Positions 42,086-53,665 of a stretch of DNA of 64,000 nucleotides are shown here, piece after piece; position 1 is the stretch's first letter; every line of letters starts with the position of its first letter. Source of the stretch: Proteles cristata cristata (lineage: Eukaryota; Chordata; Mammalia; Carnivora; Hyaenidae). The position numbers and the translations under genes were made by a program. The notes under the pieces were generated by a model. That model did no database searches and had not been told where the DNA came from. It saw only the letters and a program-made list of their open reading frames with translations. Where the stretch lies: NCBI GenBank assembly GCA_017311185.1, contig JAESUZ010001522.1, positions 186,001 to 250,000 on the forward strand, in the 5' to 3' direction.

Positions 42086-43420
42086 TGTGAGCATTTATTT
42101 TCCCCACATTGTTTTCACTTGTTTTACTTTATCTTTTCCCTCTACTTTTTATTATGCTATTTGATCATAATTTATCCTTCTTTGGAAAATACTTTAACTT
42201 CCTCCTGAAATAAGGATGAATATAAATATGTTATATAAATCATAAAATGACCTACTCTTGGTCCAAATAATTTGGGCATATCATAGGATATATTTGAGTC
42301 ATCTGTTTCCTGTTGTTACACATTATAGCTGGCTTTCTTTCTAAAAATATTTATTTGGCTCATTCTGGATGTTTAGTGAGAATATATTTGCAGGATGATG
42401 TCTCCCAGGGTCAGCCTTATGAGTAGTAGAGATGAAGGCAAGCTTTGAGACTTGGGGCTTTTGAATGAGGTTTTCTCTGCTTAAAAGTTTTCCTTCATAT
42501 GCCTTCATGGCCAGCTCCTCTTCCTGTTCAGATCTCAGGTTTAGACATGTCAGAGAGGCCCTACAGACCACCTGATCTCAGCAGCTTCCCATCAGCCCCT
42601 AACATGCCATGTTGTTTTATATCCATACAGCAGTCATCAAGTGTGGCATTTTCTCAGTTATTTGTTTGGAGTTTGGCTCCCTCTCTTAAATATAACCTCC
42701 ACAGAGAAAGGGACTTTGCCAACCTTGTTTTCTGACATATCTCCACAATACATGGTAGCCCAATTCCTACAATCAGCTATTCATTTTCTTTCTTCTTACC
42801 AAATATTCTTTAAAAAGACTAAATAAACTTTTCTCTAGATGGGATATCATGGAACCATTAAAAAAATGTAGAAAAGATGAATTCAAGATTGTATGTGTAT
42901 GTAACCATGTAACACATACTGAAAGATAATGGATAATAATGGTTTATAGCTTTTATATGAGGTACTCAGTGGAGGCGTTATTTTTGCTCCCACAATTATT
43001 CTGATTTTCCAAGCTCTCTCTATTATTATGGTATTGCTTTCAGTATTAAGTCATTTGTTTTAGATCATTTTGTCTACTTGAGGCCCCTACTGACTCCCAT
43101 ATATGTACTGTATATGCATATTAGTACTGGATTTCTTGTAGACTAAAACTTTAATGGGGCTTATTGGCAGACGCCAAAGGAAAACCCTCATTGAGGAGAC
43201 AAATAAAAAATGATGGTTATGACAGTCTAGGAGCAGGTGTCATGCAAATGAGCACCAGGTGATTATGGTGCCAGGTGGCCAAGTAGAAAGGCATAAGTCA
43301 ACATTTTCAAGTGTAACTGGAATATCATGTTTTTCCCACCCCCTCCTTTTTTTTAAAACCCTTTTAAAGAGCTGAAAAAAACACTGAGAATTGTGGACAG
43401 ACAACACGCCCACGCGCGTG

Positions 43421-43452
<32 letters not shown>

Positions 43453-43684
43453 CAGACACGCACTCTGTTTCTCCCCTCATCGTGGCCATGCTTCTTGAAC
43501 AAGAGTATGTATTCATTATGACAAATGCTAATAACTGTGGATGAAATGCAAGGTTCATGTACATCTTAAAGATAATCAAACTTTAGAGGGTTTCCATGCT
43601 TGCCCTTTGTCACTTTTAGCTCTGTGTCCAGACATCCAGGAGAATTAATTCACAGTCCAGGGTTATAGAAGATGCAGGAGTTTT
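42086..43684. other. Non-genic intronic sequence
   Basis: No exon or RNA gene supported. Open frames at 42341-42826 have no recognisable similarity. An (AC)n tract is listed separately. Confidence 0.45.
43408..43461 (+). repeat. (AC)n microsatellite
   Basis: Compound run beginning acgcccacgcgcgtgcacac then (ca)n with aa and ga interruptions. Length polymorphism is likely. Confidence 0.92.
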
Positions 43685-43880
43685 GGAACACTGAATTATG
43701 AGATGAATTCCAAACTGGGATGGCATTCAAGGTCCTCCAAAATCTACTTATCCATACTTCTCATTTTCCCCACACACTGCCTTCAGTGTGAGCCAGGTGC
43801 TTTGTCTAGTTACCCCAATATGTATAATATCAAATCTTTGCTTGGTATTCTTTCTACATGGAATATTTTCTCTGTTTTGT
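43685..43880 (+). mobile_element. L2 fragment
   Basis: tggcattcaaggtcctccaa, atctacttatccatacttct and ctttctacatggaatatttt match the L2 3' region in order. Confidence 0.7.
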
Positions 43881-44856
43881 ATAATATTGTAGACTGGGTT
43901 CTTTGGGAGACAGACCCTGAGGTGGAGATTTGCATGCAGAGGGTTACTTGTAGAGTGCTCATGGGAGCAGTGCCTTGAAGGGAGCGAAGGAAGTGGGTTT
44001 GAGTGGAGGAACAAAGTGAACTGTGAAGTTTCAGCTGGACACATACAGGGAGAGCCCTCCAAGTGGGGAGGTCCTTAGAGGCTGCTCCTTTGCACTTTAG
44101 TGATTAGAAGCAACTTCCTCCAGAGATTATGACCTTGGATGAGGCAGCTACTTTCCTGGAAGGAAGAATCTGGACAAGGCCTTAGGCAAGAGTCTCCCAA
44201 CAGCCAACATGGCTGGCAGCTGGCAGAATGAGCTTTTGTTTTTGAAGGAAGGATCTGGGCACATACCCCAGAATCTACATTTTCCTGTCTGAGTATCAAC
44301 CACTCATTAAGCGACAGTTCATGTTTTGTTTCTTCAATTAAATATTTTTGACTTCTCTAGCTACCCTAGATTTTCTGTTTCTGTGAACTCCTATACTTAG
44401 GGGCTGTGCCACTCACTTTTGTGGTTAACCACAATGTTACTTAACTACTTTCCTCTTTATGATTTGCTTTTCTAACTATACTGTTGGCTTTTTCTTTTTT
44501 TCCCTAATGTTCCTCCTAAGTATCTAATTTTTAGTATATGCATTATAAGAATTTAAATACTTGTTGAATGAATAAATCCTTAAAAATAGCATGGCTTGCA
44601 GAAACACAGATAATCTTTGCTTTATCACAAAATAGGCTAAACCTTTCCACTACTTCTAAGCTTCATAAATGAAAAATATGCAGAAGGTTAAATGATGGAT
44701 CCACAGGGTAAAAGGAATTAAATTCTTGCTAGTCTATTACAGGAGTCAGTGGATCTCCTTTTTTTGTGTGCGTAAGGTGGACCAATTTGGATTTTCTGTC
44801 ATTTGTCAGAAAAGAGTCTTTAAGGTGTCCATGTGGTTAAAAATATTGTGGTTTGT
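43881..44856. other. Non-genic sequence, possible unclassified old repeat
   Basis: 43890-44290 (gggttctttgggagacagac, gtggagatttgcatgcagag) has the look of an ancient interspersed repeat, but I cannot name the family. The rest is featureless. Confidence 0.4.
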
Positions 44857-45038
44857 GGGGTGCCTGGGTGGCTCAGTTGGTTAAGCATCCAACTTCAGCT
44901 CAGGTCATGATCTCATGGTTTATGGGTGTGAGCCCTGCTTCAGACTCTTCACTGACAGTGTGGAGCCTGCTTAGGATTCTCTCTCCCTCTCTCTCTCCAT
45001 CTCTCTCTTTCTCTCTCTCTCTTTCAAAATAAACTTAA
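44857..45038 (+). mobile_element. tRNA-derived SINE, 'cactgacagtgtggagcctg' variant
   Basis: ggggtgcctgggtggctcag head, gggtgtgagccctgc at the B box, then cactgacagtgtggagcctg in place of the usual ctgacagctcagagcctgga: a different SINE subfamily. Imperfect duplication aaaaatattgtggtttgt (44839-44856) and aaaaattatgatttgtgt (45039-45056). Confidence 0.92.
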
Positions 45039-45059
45039 AAAATTATGATTTGTGTAAAA

Positions 45060-45888
45060 AAATAATATGTGACTCCATTCAATCTGTGCAAACCTAAGAA
45101 AAATGCAGCTAAAATAAATGTCATTCTTTTTTGTATGTTTAAATGACTGCTTTCTCTCTCAAATGGGGTATACTTCTGGGATTCTTAAATGGAGGTTTTT
45201 TTCCTGATGGCTCATTTTGACCACATAATCAAGGTTTTTCATAAAAATCATATAGTTTGTAGAAATTAATTCTGATTTTGAAGTTTTTTTCATTAATACT
45301 AAGATTTTATTGAGTATACAGCAGAGTTTTCATTTGTGAAAAATAAAGATAGAGAATTTGGTCATTTTATTCTTCTCTAGACTGGTGAAGATCCTACAGA
45401 ATCTATATATATTAGTTTACTTTCTACCATATTTTAATATACTTAAAATCTAATTTTTTGGAGGATCATCTAGATCAATGAAGTCCTACTCCCAAAAGGT
45501 TTCAAAGGCCACCCTACTCTGTGAAAATGAGAAGATTTTACTCCAGATTGTTCTCTGAGATTGGACCAGAAAATAGATTTAATTATGATGAAAGGAAATT
45601 TTTCATTTTGATTTTAAAAGTGCATCAAGAACTATGCTAAATTATCCTAGTTTGTTCTTACTTAGCCCTAAATTATTAATTTTTCTATGTAAAGAGCCAT
45701 ATTGTTTGTGAAGGTGACAGTGTTGTTTCTTTCTTTCCAGGCATTAAGCTTTTATTTCCTTTTTTTAAAGAGGAAAGATCATTGCAACATTTACTGATGT
45801 TTAAAAAATAGATAACTTTATAAAGTTAGGAAAATTCCCTTCTCTTAACAGTTTGCTAGAACTTTTAAATTAAAACTTGAGTTCACTT
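45060..45888. other. Non-genic intronic sequence
   Basis: AT-rich; nothing recognised. Confidence 0.4.
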
Positions 45889-45982
45889 GGGGCGCCTGGC
45901 TCGCTTTATTGGAAGAGCATGCGACTCTTGATCTCAGGGTTGTGAGTTCATGCCTCACATTGGGCACAGAGATTACTTTTAA
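45889..45982 (+). mobile_element. Short carnivore SINE of a different subfamily
   Basis: Only ~94 bp: ggggcgcctggctcgcttta, cttgatctcagggttgtgag, gggcacagagattactttta. It lacks the gctctgtgctgacag and (tc)n parts of the felid copies and resembles the short tRNA-Lys SINEs shared by carnivores. Duplication of about 16 bp: aacttgagttcactt before and aactgacttcactt after. Confidence 0.88.
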
Positions 45983-45998
45983 AAAACTGACTTCACTT

Positions 45999-47262
45999 AA
46001 TATTCAAAGGTCTTTCTTCGTATATTCATATTATCATATGGTTTTTCTCCTTTATTCTGTTAATTGGAAGAAGTACCTTATTGGAGTTTTAAAATGTTAA
46101 ACCAGCTTTGAATTTTGTGAAGAAATTGATTCTGATCAAAATGTATAATCTATATTTTACATTGCTGGGTTTGGATTGCTAATATGCTATTTAAGATTTT
46201 CCTTTTCTAGTTTTCCAAGTTTCAGACTTAATTGTGTGTGTGGTTTTCCCAGAAATAGTAGGATGTATTTTGAGTAATAGGTTTACCTTCCTCCTGAATA
46301 ATGCAGAGGCTTTAGAGTGCTTTCCCTCTTGCCATCACTTTTCCCAGCATATATGCTGTTGTTCATTATTTCAATTCATTTTCCTTTAGTTCCAACCCAC
46401 AAAACAGACAGGTAACAAATACCTAAACCTTTATTCACATTTAAAGATGTTCTTTCACATATTTCTCCCTAGACATCCTTGAAACCAATCTTCCAATTCT
46501 GTTCTTTTCAAATCTTCAAGCCACACCATTATCCACTGTCCATAAATGAGTCAATCCCTAATTCTGGCAACAGATCAGTTACAAGGATAAATAAATATTC
46601 TTAAAGCTTGAGAGCCTTACTCTCTCTTTTTCTAGAAGACTTCTTAGTGGACATATGATGCTTTAATAGTCCACTTTGGTTTTATGCCAGTATATCATAC
46701 AGGACCAGGTCTAAACCAGTATCAAGTTTATTTTATTTTTCCTTTTTTTCTCTTTAGTCATGAGTCATTAATGAACTCCCCATGAGGATGTTCATATAGG
46801 TTGAGGGAGAGGCAATGTAGCAGAAGTATGTATTTAAGGAGTCTGAGCTACCTGTATATGTAACTTACTATGCTCTGGATTTCTGCTGTAAATATCCAAT
46901 CTATGGTATGGTAGAGAATACCCAGTTCATAATGGACAGCTCAGATCTCATGGCCGATTGATGTCCAATAATCAGGTGTTCTTGTAGGGCCCAGTAGTAA
47001 ACCAAGAAGAAGTCTTTTTCAAAAGGAAACTAACTGTCTGGAGAAGTACATAGGACTTTACTAAAAATCTCATGGGACCTGTGCTTCTTCTCCTGTGCAG
47101 GCTTGCTGGCCTCTCAGTGCAGCATCCCTCTTGGCCCATGCACTTGGGAATATTACTGGGTCTCCTGGGACATAAGGATTTAGTACCAGAACAGCATGTT
47201 CTACAGCTGGATCGCCTGAAGAGCCTGGCCTTGCTCTGGACCCATTAAATAATAGCAGCCTA
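45999..47262. other. Non-genic sequence, partly unclassified repeat
   Basis: No exon supported. The region from about 46800 carries a 64-bp segment repeated at 48519, suggesting an old element spanning 46.8-48.6 kb. Confidence 0.4.
46848..46911 (+). repeat. Direct repeat, copy 1
   Basis: ctacctgtatatgtaactta...ggatttctgctgtaaatatc... about 64 bp, matching 48519-48584 with few differences. Confidence 0.88.
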
Positions 47263-47483
47263 GGGGCACCTTGGTGGCTTAGTTGGTTGAGTGTCTGACT
47301 CTTGATTTCTGTCCAGGTCATGATCTCATGGTTCATGAGTTCATGCATCAGGCTTTGCACTGACAGTGCATAGTTTGCTTGATATTGTCTTTCTCTCTCC
47401 CCCTGTCTCCTCCCCTTTCCCACTTGTACTCTCTCTCTCTCTCTCTCTCTGTCTCTCAAAATAAATAAGTTTTAAAAAATTCC
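47263..47483 (+). mobile_element. tRNA-derived SINE
   Basis: ggggcaccttggtggcttag head, gagttcatgcatcagg at the B box, then cactgacagtgcatagtttg (variant subfamily) and (ct)n. Target duplication agcagccta at 47254-47262 and 47484-47492. Confidence 0.93.
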
Positions 47484-48063
47484 AGCAGCCTAATGGCTTA
47501 TTCAACATATTCAAGTATTCAGTATCTTCAGTATATCAAAGCCATGCTCCTTTGTAGTGTTAGGTGGTGTGGGTACAACGCTTTAGAGAGAATAATCTTG
47601 CAGGATTAATGGGCCCTCAGAGACTTCAGCTCCTTGGGAAATCCCTAAATTTTTATGAGGCCAGACTCTCCACTGTGGTAACTCAAGTCATGTTTCAGCC
47701 TCCCAGATCCAGTTTCTTTCTGTTTTTATATAGATTGAGTTATATTCTGTAGGCTGCCTGTCTGTTCCACTTCTAGAGGCACCATAATTGATTATTAGGC
47801 AACATGAAAGACTACTGCTGGTCAGAACATTTTGCTTATCATTTGGTTCCTGTTGCTTATTATCATAAATATGTCTGTTTTGTCTGTGGAAGTTAAACAG
47901 TGCCATCTGAGTGGCTTCCAGAAAAAGCCATCATCTCAGTTGAAAGCAAAATCTGTCTTAGTGGCCGGATTTTCTCTATCTTCCTTGGTCTTCAGAAGAC
48001 AGCCACCACAGACCTTTTCAAGGATACTCTCTTAGTCTTCTCCCTAATGTATTTCTTAATTTT

Positions 48064-48294
48064 TAAAAAAATTGTTTTAAATGTTTATTTATTTTTGAGA
48101 GAGAGAGAGCGAGAGAGCACACATTAGTGGGGGAAGGGCAGAGAGATAAGGAGACACAGAATCTGAAGCAGGCTCCAGGCTCTGAGCTGTCATCACAGAG
48201 CTTGACACAGGGCTTGAACTCACTAACTCACAAACATGAGATCATGACCTGACCAAAGTCAGATGCTTAACCGACTGAGCCCCCCAGGCGCCCC
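48064..48294 (-). mobile_element. tRNA-derived SINE
   Basis: Inverted full-length copy ending gactgagccccccaggcgcccc. Duplication tgtatttcttaattt (48048-48062) and tgtatttcctaattc (48295-48309). Confidence 0.94.
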
Positions 48295-48309
48295 TGTATT
48301 TCCTAATTC

Positions 48310-50054
48310 TGTAGTGAAGAGAACATCCTCGTCCGTTTAGAGTCAGGGGTGAGTGGATGTGTGGTTTTCACATGATAAATTCACTGCACTACTCTTATCT
48401 TTCTTAGCCTTTGGACCCTTTCCTTTGAATCATTCTATACTGTGGCATTTCAACCTTGCTGAATTCAGGACTCTTGAGGCCCTATGTCAGTCAACCAACC
48501 TAGTAAACTGTTAGAAAACTACCTGCATATGTAACTTAACTGTGCTCTGGATTTCTGCTGTAAATATCCAATCTTATGGTATGATGAATGCTAACACTTT
48601 ACCAAAGGAATGTATGGATTCTCCCATATCAATCAGCCCAGCACAACCCAATATTTTATTCTATTTGCTCTGATCTAACATCCTTAGAATTCATTTCTAT
48701 ACATATTTTTGCCAAAATAAATTAGGGAAATCTTAGAGAGTGTAAGCTATCTCCTACAGGGTCAACCATTTTACCTGCCTCTCAGGAAGAAGCTGATATG
48801 ATTCTGGTTATCAGTCTAAAGAAATAAAAGGGTGGTTGGGTGAGTCTTAATGGTAAAGATATCTCGTTTCTAGGCAACTGCCAGGTGAGGTTACTCAGAG
48901 CCCAAAAGAAAGAAAGACTAAAGACTATCTCCTTAACAAAGAAGGGCATGATTTCCATGAAATCACCTACACCTATAAGAAATAATAGATTGTTTTATGG
49001 CTGCTGGTGAAGCATTGTGGTTCTTTGTGAGTTGAGCTGAGAGTTTAAAGCTCTGAGTTTGCCATTATTTCTGTAAGCTGTCACGTTAGGCAGAATCCCC
49101 CTTATAATCATTTCTTATATTCCTTATGCTCACCATTATTACAGTAGTGGTCAAGTGTAGCAGCCATTCAGTTGTCCAAGGCACAAGCTTCTTTAGGCAA
49201 TTTATCACAGTCAAATGTACATGATAATATTTTAAATTGTGGTGTGTCTACATGTCACATGTTTTTAGTATTATAATCCTCACTGGGTTCAAGCATATGA
49301 CCAAATGAATCATAAAGTGCCATCTCCAAGGGTCTTAATCCTAAGTTGGAAAACAGAAGCCACATTTTGTATTTCAACAGAGATAACTTATTATGGGGAA
49401 TTGGCAGGATAGGGGTTGGGGGACTGAAAAAGCAAATAGGGAAAAGCTGGGGTAACTCAAATTCAATAATTTCAGGAAGCAGCTATATGAAGAGTCTTGG
49501 GAACAAAGGGAAGAAAGAGTAGTTATCAGAATTTAGGATCTCAGCAGAGGACGCCTTTCCTGCTCAGAAAGCAGCTTAACTTAGAAGGTGTTGGTACCTC
49601 TGTGGACTGTGGAGTTGTAATGAGAGCGACTCCCCAGGTGCCAACAGAAGCTAGAGACAGGAACCCAGTGGGACAAAGGTTTATAATGACAGGAACAATG
49701 AGCAGTTAGGATAGAGTAAGTGCCTTCTTCCCTCTTCCAGTTTTCCTCAAGTTGTCTCTGTTGGTATAAACCTAAGAGGAAGCCAACTGCCAAAGGAATG
49801 AAGTTTTGAGACTTCTAGCTCCTATATCATGAAGCAGAGTACAGAAGTATGGATGTGTTGAGAAATAAGGTTTCATAACTGGCATAAAGAATATAACTTT
49901 TCTCTCGACTTGGGTTGGAAGGTGCATCATGGAAGGAGGAAAGGAGAGTGAAACAACCAAGCTTTTTCTGCTTCCAGAAATTCCCTTGGAAGAATTTTCC
50001 TCTCTAGCTTTATCTTACATTGGCTATTGCAGTTAAATATATTTTTATATTTAT
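48310..50054. other. Non-genic intronic sequence
   Basis: No exon or RNA gene supported. Frames at 49497-49960 have no recognisable similarity. Confidence 0.4.
48519..48584 (+). repeat. Direct repeat, copy 2
   Basis: ctacctgcatatgtaactta...ggatttctgctgtaaatatc..., the partner of 46848-46911, 1.67 kb away in the same orientation. Confidence 0.88.
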
Positions 50055-50478
50055 ACACATAAAATGTATTATATACCTATATGGAGATTTGTCATAGGAA
50101 TTGAGTGAGATGATTGAGGCCAAAAAATCCCAAGATCTGTTGTGCCTTGAAGCTAGAGAACCAAGAAAGTCAGTGGTATAATTCATTGCCAGTCCAAAGG
50201 CCTGGGAACTAGGGGAGCACCGGTGTCCAAGGTTAGGAGAAGGTGATAGTCTAGCTGCAGTGGAGAGAGCAAATTCCCCCTCTCTCTGTCTTTTTGTTCT
50301 CAGTGGATTGGATGGTGGCCATCCACCTTGGTCAGGACAGTCTGCTTTACTGATTCTAGGAATTCAAATGCTAATTTCTTCTGGAGATACCCTCATGGAC
50401 ACACTCAGAAATCACGTTTTTCCAGGTATGTGGACATCTCTTAGCCCAGTCAATTTGACACACAAAACTAGTCATCAC
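50055..50478 (+). mobile_element. Ancient interspersed repeat, family uncertain
   Basis: Motifs cataggaattgagtgagatg, ccaaaaaatcccaagatctg, agtggattggatggtggcca, cagtctgctttactgattct and gacacacaaaactagtcatc follow, in order, a repeat common in mammalian genomes (the type ending in 'acataaaattaaccatcaca'). I cannot state its name with confidence. The 87-codon frame inside it is not a gene. Confidence 0.5.
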
Positions 50479-51359
50479 AGTTTTCAGCTTGATTTACTTT
50501 TGATCCACTGTTCTCCGTTTTAATACTTTAGCCAAAATTTACGAGACAGCTGAAACTGTATAATTCTGTGTCCTGCTAGACTGGTTAATTTACTAATAGA
50601 ATTTATTTCTTTTTCTTAAGTCACAGTATATTTCATTTATAGCAGCATATGGCTGAAAAATTAAAATACTTTTTTTTCTACATTCGTTTTTAAATACATG
50701 TGTATTTTGGAGTTTATCTTCTAGTTAGTAGTCTTGGCATATCACAGAATTAAAATAAATACAGCCACAGACATTAATAACAACTAAAATGATATCATTC
50801 CTTCTTAGTTAAAGTGCAGTTATACTTCAGAGTTTTTTATTTGAAGATTATATTAGAAATATGTTCATATGTCTTCTGGTGTGTTGAGATAAATCTATAG
50901 CAAATAAGGATGCAAACTCTTAATCTGTGATGCTCATCTTCTCTTTTCATGAAATCCAACATAAAATGAAAGCTTTTTCTCATTTCACATCTATAGAACA
51001 ACAGATGTGAACTCATTTTATTATTCATAGTAGATAGGATTTGTTGTATTTCAAAACTGACCAGACATGGACATCATTTGAGGGCCCAGCTAACCACCAA
51101 ACACAGATGAAAATATTTGAACTTCCTTGTAATTATTCAACTTGAGCTTTGAGATTCAGAGCGAAGCCTAGCTCCTGAAATATTAGCCATGTTTCTCCCA
51201 GTGCTATGAAGAATCCATATGTGAAACATACTAATTAACTAAAGGTACTTATCTTTATCATTCTCTTTTAAAAAACAAATGATCAAGGCTGAAAGTTTAA
51301 ATAATTCACCCGAGACCATTTTTAAGTGCTAAAAGTAGGATTTGCTTTAGGGGAAAAAT
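50479..51359. other. Non-genic intronic sequence
   Basis: Nothing recognised. Confidence 0.4.
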
Positions 51360-51525
51360 GCTTGGTCTTTGCAGTTAAAAATTGTTCAAATACCAATTTC
51401 CTCTTTTACTAAAAGTATGACAGGAAATTACTTAACTCCCTTAACTTTTATTTAATCAACCATAAAGTAGGGTAAATATTTCCTACCTTAGTGGATTATT
51501 GTGAAGATTAAGTAAGGATATATGC
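51360..51525 (+). mobile_element. MIR SINE
   Basis: cttggtctttgcagttaaaa, tatgacaggaaattacttaa, cataaagtagggtaaatatt and ttgtgaagattaagtaagga follow the MIR core in forward order. Confidence 0.68.
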
Positions 51526-51935
51526 TTTGATTTAGTGACTAGTGTAAGATAAGTCAAATAAAAAGTCATTTTGTCTCCTCATGTAGGGAAAGGTGTTATA
51601 GAATCAACATCAATAAGATCCTTTGAGATGCTTTCTAACTCTGTCAGAGATAGTTCTGTGATGACTCATCCACATCCTCTTAATTGAGCTTAATTTTATA
51701 CCTTATAAAAGAGAATTTTATTTTTGTGCAATAAGGTGACACAGGAAATTAAATTTTTGACATGAGCTTTGCCTATATCATGTTCTAACTCAGTAGTTTC
51801 CATTTTGTTTGTGCAACCCTATTCATAAATTGTTTTTTACATATCCATAATATTTATGTGCATGTATAAATTATAGGCATATACTACTTTAAAAAATATA
51901 TACATAATAAAACACATGTGAACAAAGACCTTTTC

Positions 51936-52116
51936 TTTTTTTAATGTTTTTTTAAATTATTTCTGAGAGAGAGAGAGACAGCTTGAGCAGGGGAGGGTCA
52001 GAGCAAAAGATACAGAATCTGAAACAGGCTCCAGGCTCTGAGCTAGCTGTCAGCACAGAAACCGAAGTGGGGCTCAAACCCACAAACTGTGAGATCATGA
52101 CCTGAGCTAAAGTCTC
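51936..52116 (-). mobile_element. 5'-truncated tRNA-derived SINE
   Basis: Inverted SINE that stops after cctgagctaaagtct, so its head with the A box is absent. A perfect 16-bp duplication gaacaaagaccttttc (51920-51935 and 52117-52132) shows the truncation happened at insertion. Confidence 0.95.
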
Positions 52117-52161
52117 GAACAAAGACCTTTTCAAAATATGAAATAAAAATAAATCTAAGTA

Positions 52162-52388
52162 GGGGCGCCCGGGTGGCTTAGTTGGTTAAGCGTCTGACTT
52201 TCACTTAGGTCATGATCTCGCAGTTCGTGGGTTCGAGCCCCGCGTCGGGCTCTGTGCTGACTGCCAGGTCAGAGCCTAGAGCCTGTTTCAGAGTCTGTAT
52301 CTCCCTCTCTCTCTGGCCCTCCCCTGCTCACGCTGTCTCTCTCTGTCTCTCTCTCTCCTGGAAATAAATAAAAATATTAAAAAAAATT
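52162..52388 (+). mobile_element. tRNA-derived SINE, near consensus
   Basis: ggggcgcccgggtggcttag head, intact B box gggttcgagccccgc, a 4-bp larger ctgactgccaggtcagag middle. Duplication aatctaagta at 52152-52161 and 52389-52398. Confidence 0.95.
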
Positions 52389-52629
52389 AATCTAAGTAGA
52401 AGTTCTAATATTTTCTTTTCATTCTCATTCCCAAATAGGTACACTCCATTGAGAAACCACTGCTCCAACCATATAGTAGACACACACAAGCATTGTTAGG
52501 ATAGAAACTCATTATGTAGGATGTTCCTATGTCCCTTTCTGCTTCTCTTGGTATTCGGTGTCTTTTAAACCCAGAAAACAAATAGGATAACCTAAGACAA
52601 GGTGGTCTTTCAATCATGAATGTTTGATT

Positions 52630-52846
52630 TTTTAAAAAAAATTTTATAGTTTTTATTTTACTTTTGAGACAGAGAGAGACAGAGTGTGAGAAGGAGAGGA
52701 GCAGAGAGAAAGGAAGACAAAGAATCTGAAGCAGGCTCCAGGCTCTGAGCTGCCAGCACAGAACCCAATGCAGGGCTCAAACCCACAAACTGCGAGATCA
52801 TGACCTGAGCCAAAGTCAGACACTTAACCGACTGAACCACCCAGAA
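52630..52846 (-). mobile_element. tRNA-derived SINE
   Basis: Inverted copy: T/A-rich tail, gagacagagagagac, aggctccaggctctgagctg and head accgactgaaccacccag. Confidence 0.92.
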
Positions 52847-53079
52847 GCATATGTTATAGAGTGGGTCCCTGAGAATATTATTTTGTTTAGAAAAACAAAG
52901 TTCAAACTACTTAAAATACTCACATGTCTTGAGCTATTGTAATCTAGGAATTAGCATGTATTTAGTGAGTCTTATTATATACTAGCACTATGGTAGGGTG
53001 GTAGCACTTTTGTACCAGAAGTATGATTAAACTTGGTGACACTACATATTATAAATAATATACAGATGCATTCAGCAAG

Positions 53080-53150
53080 ATAGCCAAGTGGTTCAGAGGT
53101 TGAGTTCTAGAGTTAGGCACATCTAGTTTTGAATCAAGCCCTGAAACTTA
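53080..53150 (+). mobile_element. MIR SINE 5' fragment
   Basis: agtggttcagaggttgagtt, ctagagttaggcacatctag and gaatcaagccctgaaa match the first third of MIR. Confidence 0.6.
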
Positions 53151-53364
53151 TACTCCTATTCTCCCTCCATCAATCAAGCCATCATCTACCCTTCAAACTC
53201 TATGGAGTGCCAGCAACATACCATTGAGTGTACTAGGTGCTGAGCTGTTGAGGACACACAATATTTCATGAGGCAATGTCAAGATCCCTGTCCTTTTTCT
53301 GTTTACATTTGTATCCCCAAGGCCCATATTTGTTTTGGGAAGGAACAAATATGTTTGCATATAT

Positions 53365-53448
53365 TTGTTGTGGGAAGGAAGGATGGAAAGAAAGGAGGAA
53401 AGGAGAGAGGGAGAAAGAAGGGAAGGAAGGAAAGGAAAAGATGGAGAG
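53365..53448 (+). repeat. (GGAA)n-type purine tract
   Basis: ggaaggaaggatggaaagaa and aaaggaggaaaggagagagg blocks, all purine except one t, directly before a SINE head. Confidence 0.85.
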
Positions 53449-53449
53449 C

Positions 53450-53665
53450 AAGCACCTGGGTGGCTCAGTTGGTTAAGCATCCAACTCAGGTCATGATGTT
53501 GAAGTCCATGAGTTCAAGCCCTATGTTGGGCTCTGTGCTGACAGCTCAGAGCCTGGAGCCTGCTTTCGATTCTGTGTCTCTGCCTCTCCCCTGCTTGAGC
53601 CCTCTCTCTCTCTCTGTATCTCTCTCAAAATAAGTAAACATAAAAAAAACAAAAACAAAAACCAA
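53450..53665 (+). mobile_element. tRNA-derived SINE
   Basis: caagcacctgggtggctcag head, gagttcaagccctatg B box, ctctgtgctgacagctcaga, (tc)n, tail with (aaaaac)n. Confidence 0.92.

Noticed and set aside
43408..43461. Repeat array considered as CRISPR-like
   Set aside because: It is a plain (AC)n microsatellite; no spaced repeats occur in the window and the genome is mammalian.
50260..50523. 87-codon open frame in intron 1
   Set aside because: Lies inside an ancient interspersed repeat; no splice signals or known similarity.
52162..52240. tRNA gene suggested by good A and B boxes
   Set aside because: The boxes belong to a SINE; there is no cloverleaf with anticodon and acceptor stems, and the sequence continues into the SINE body and tail.
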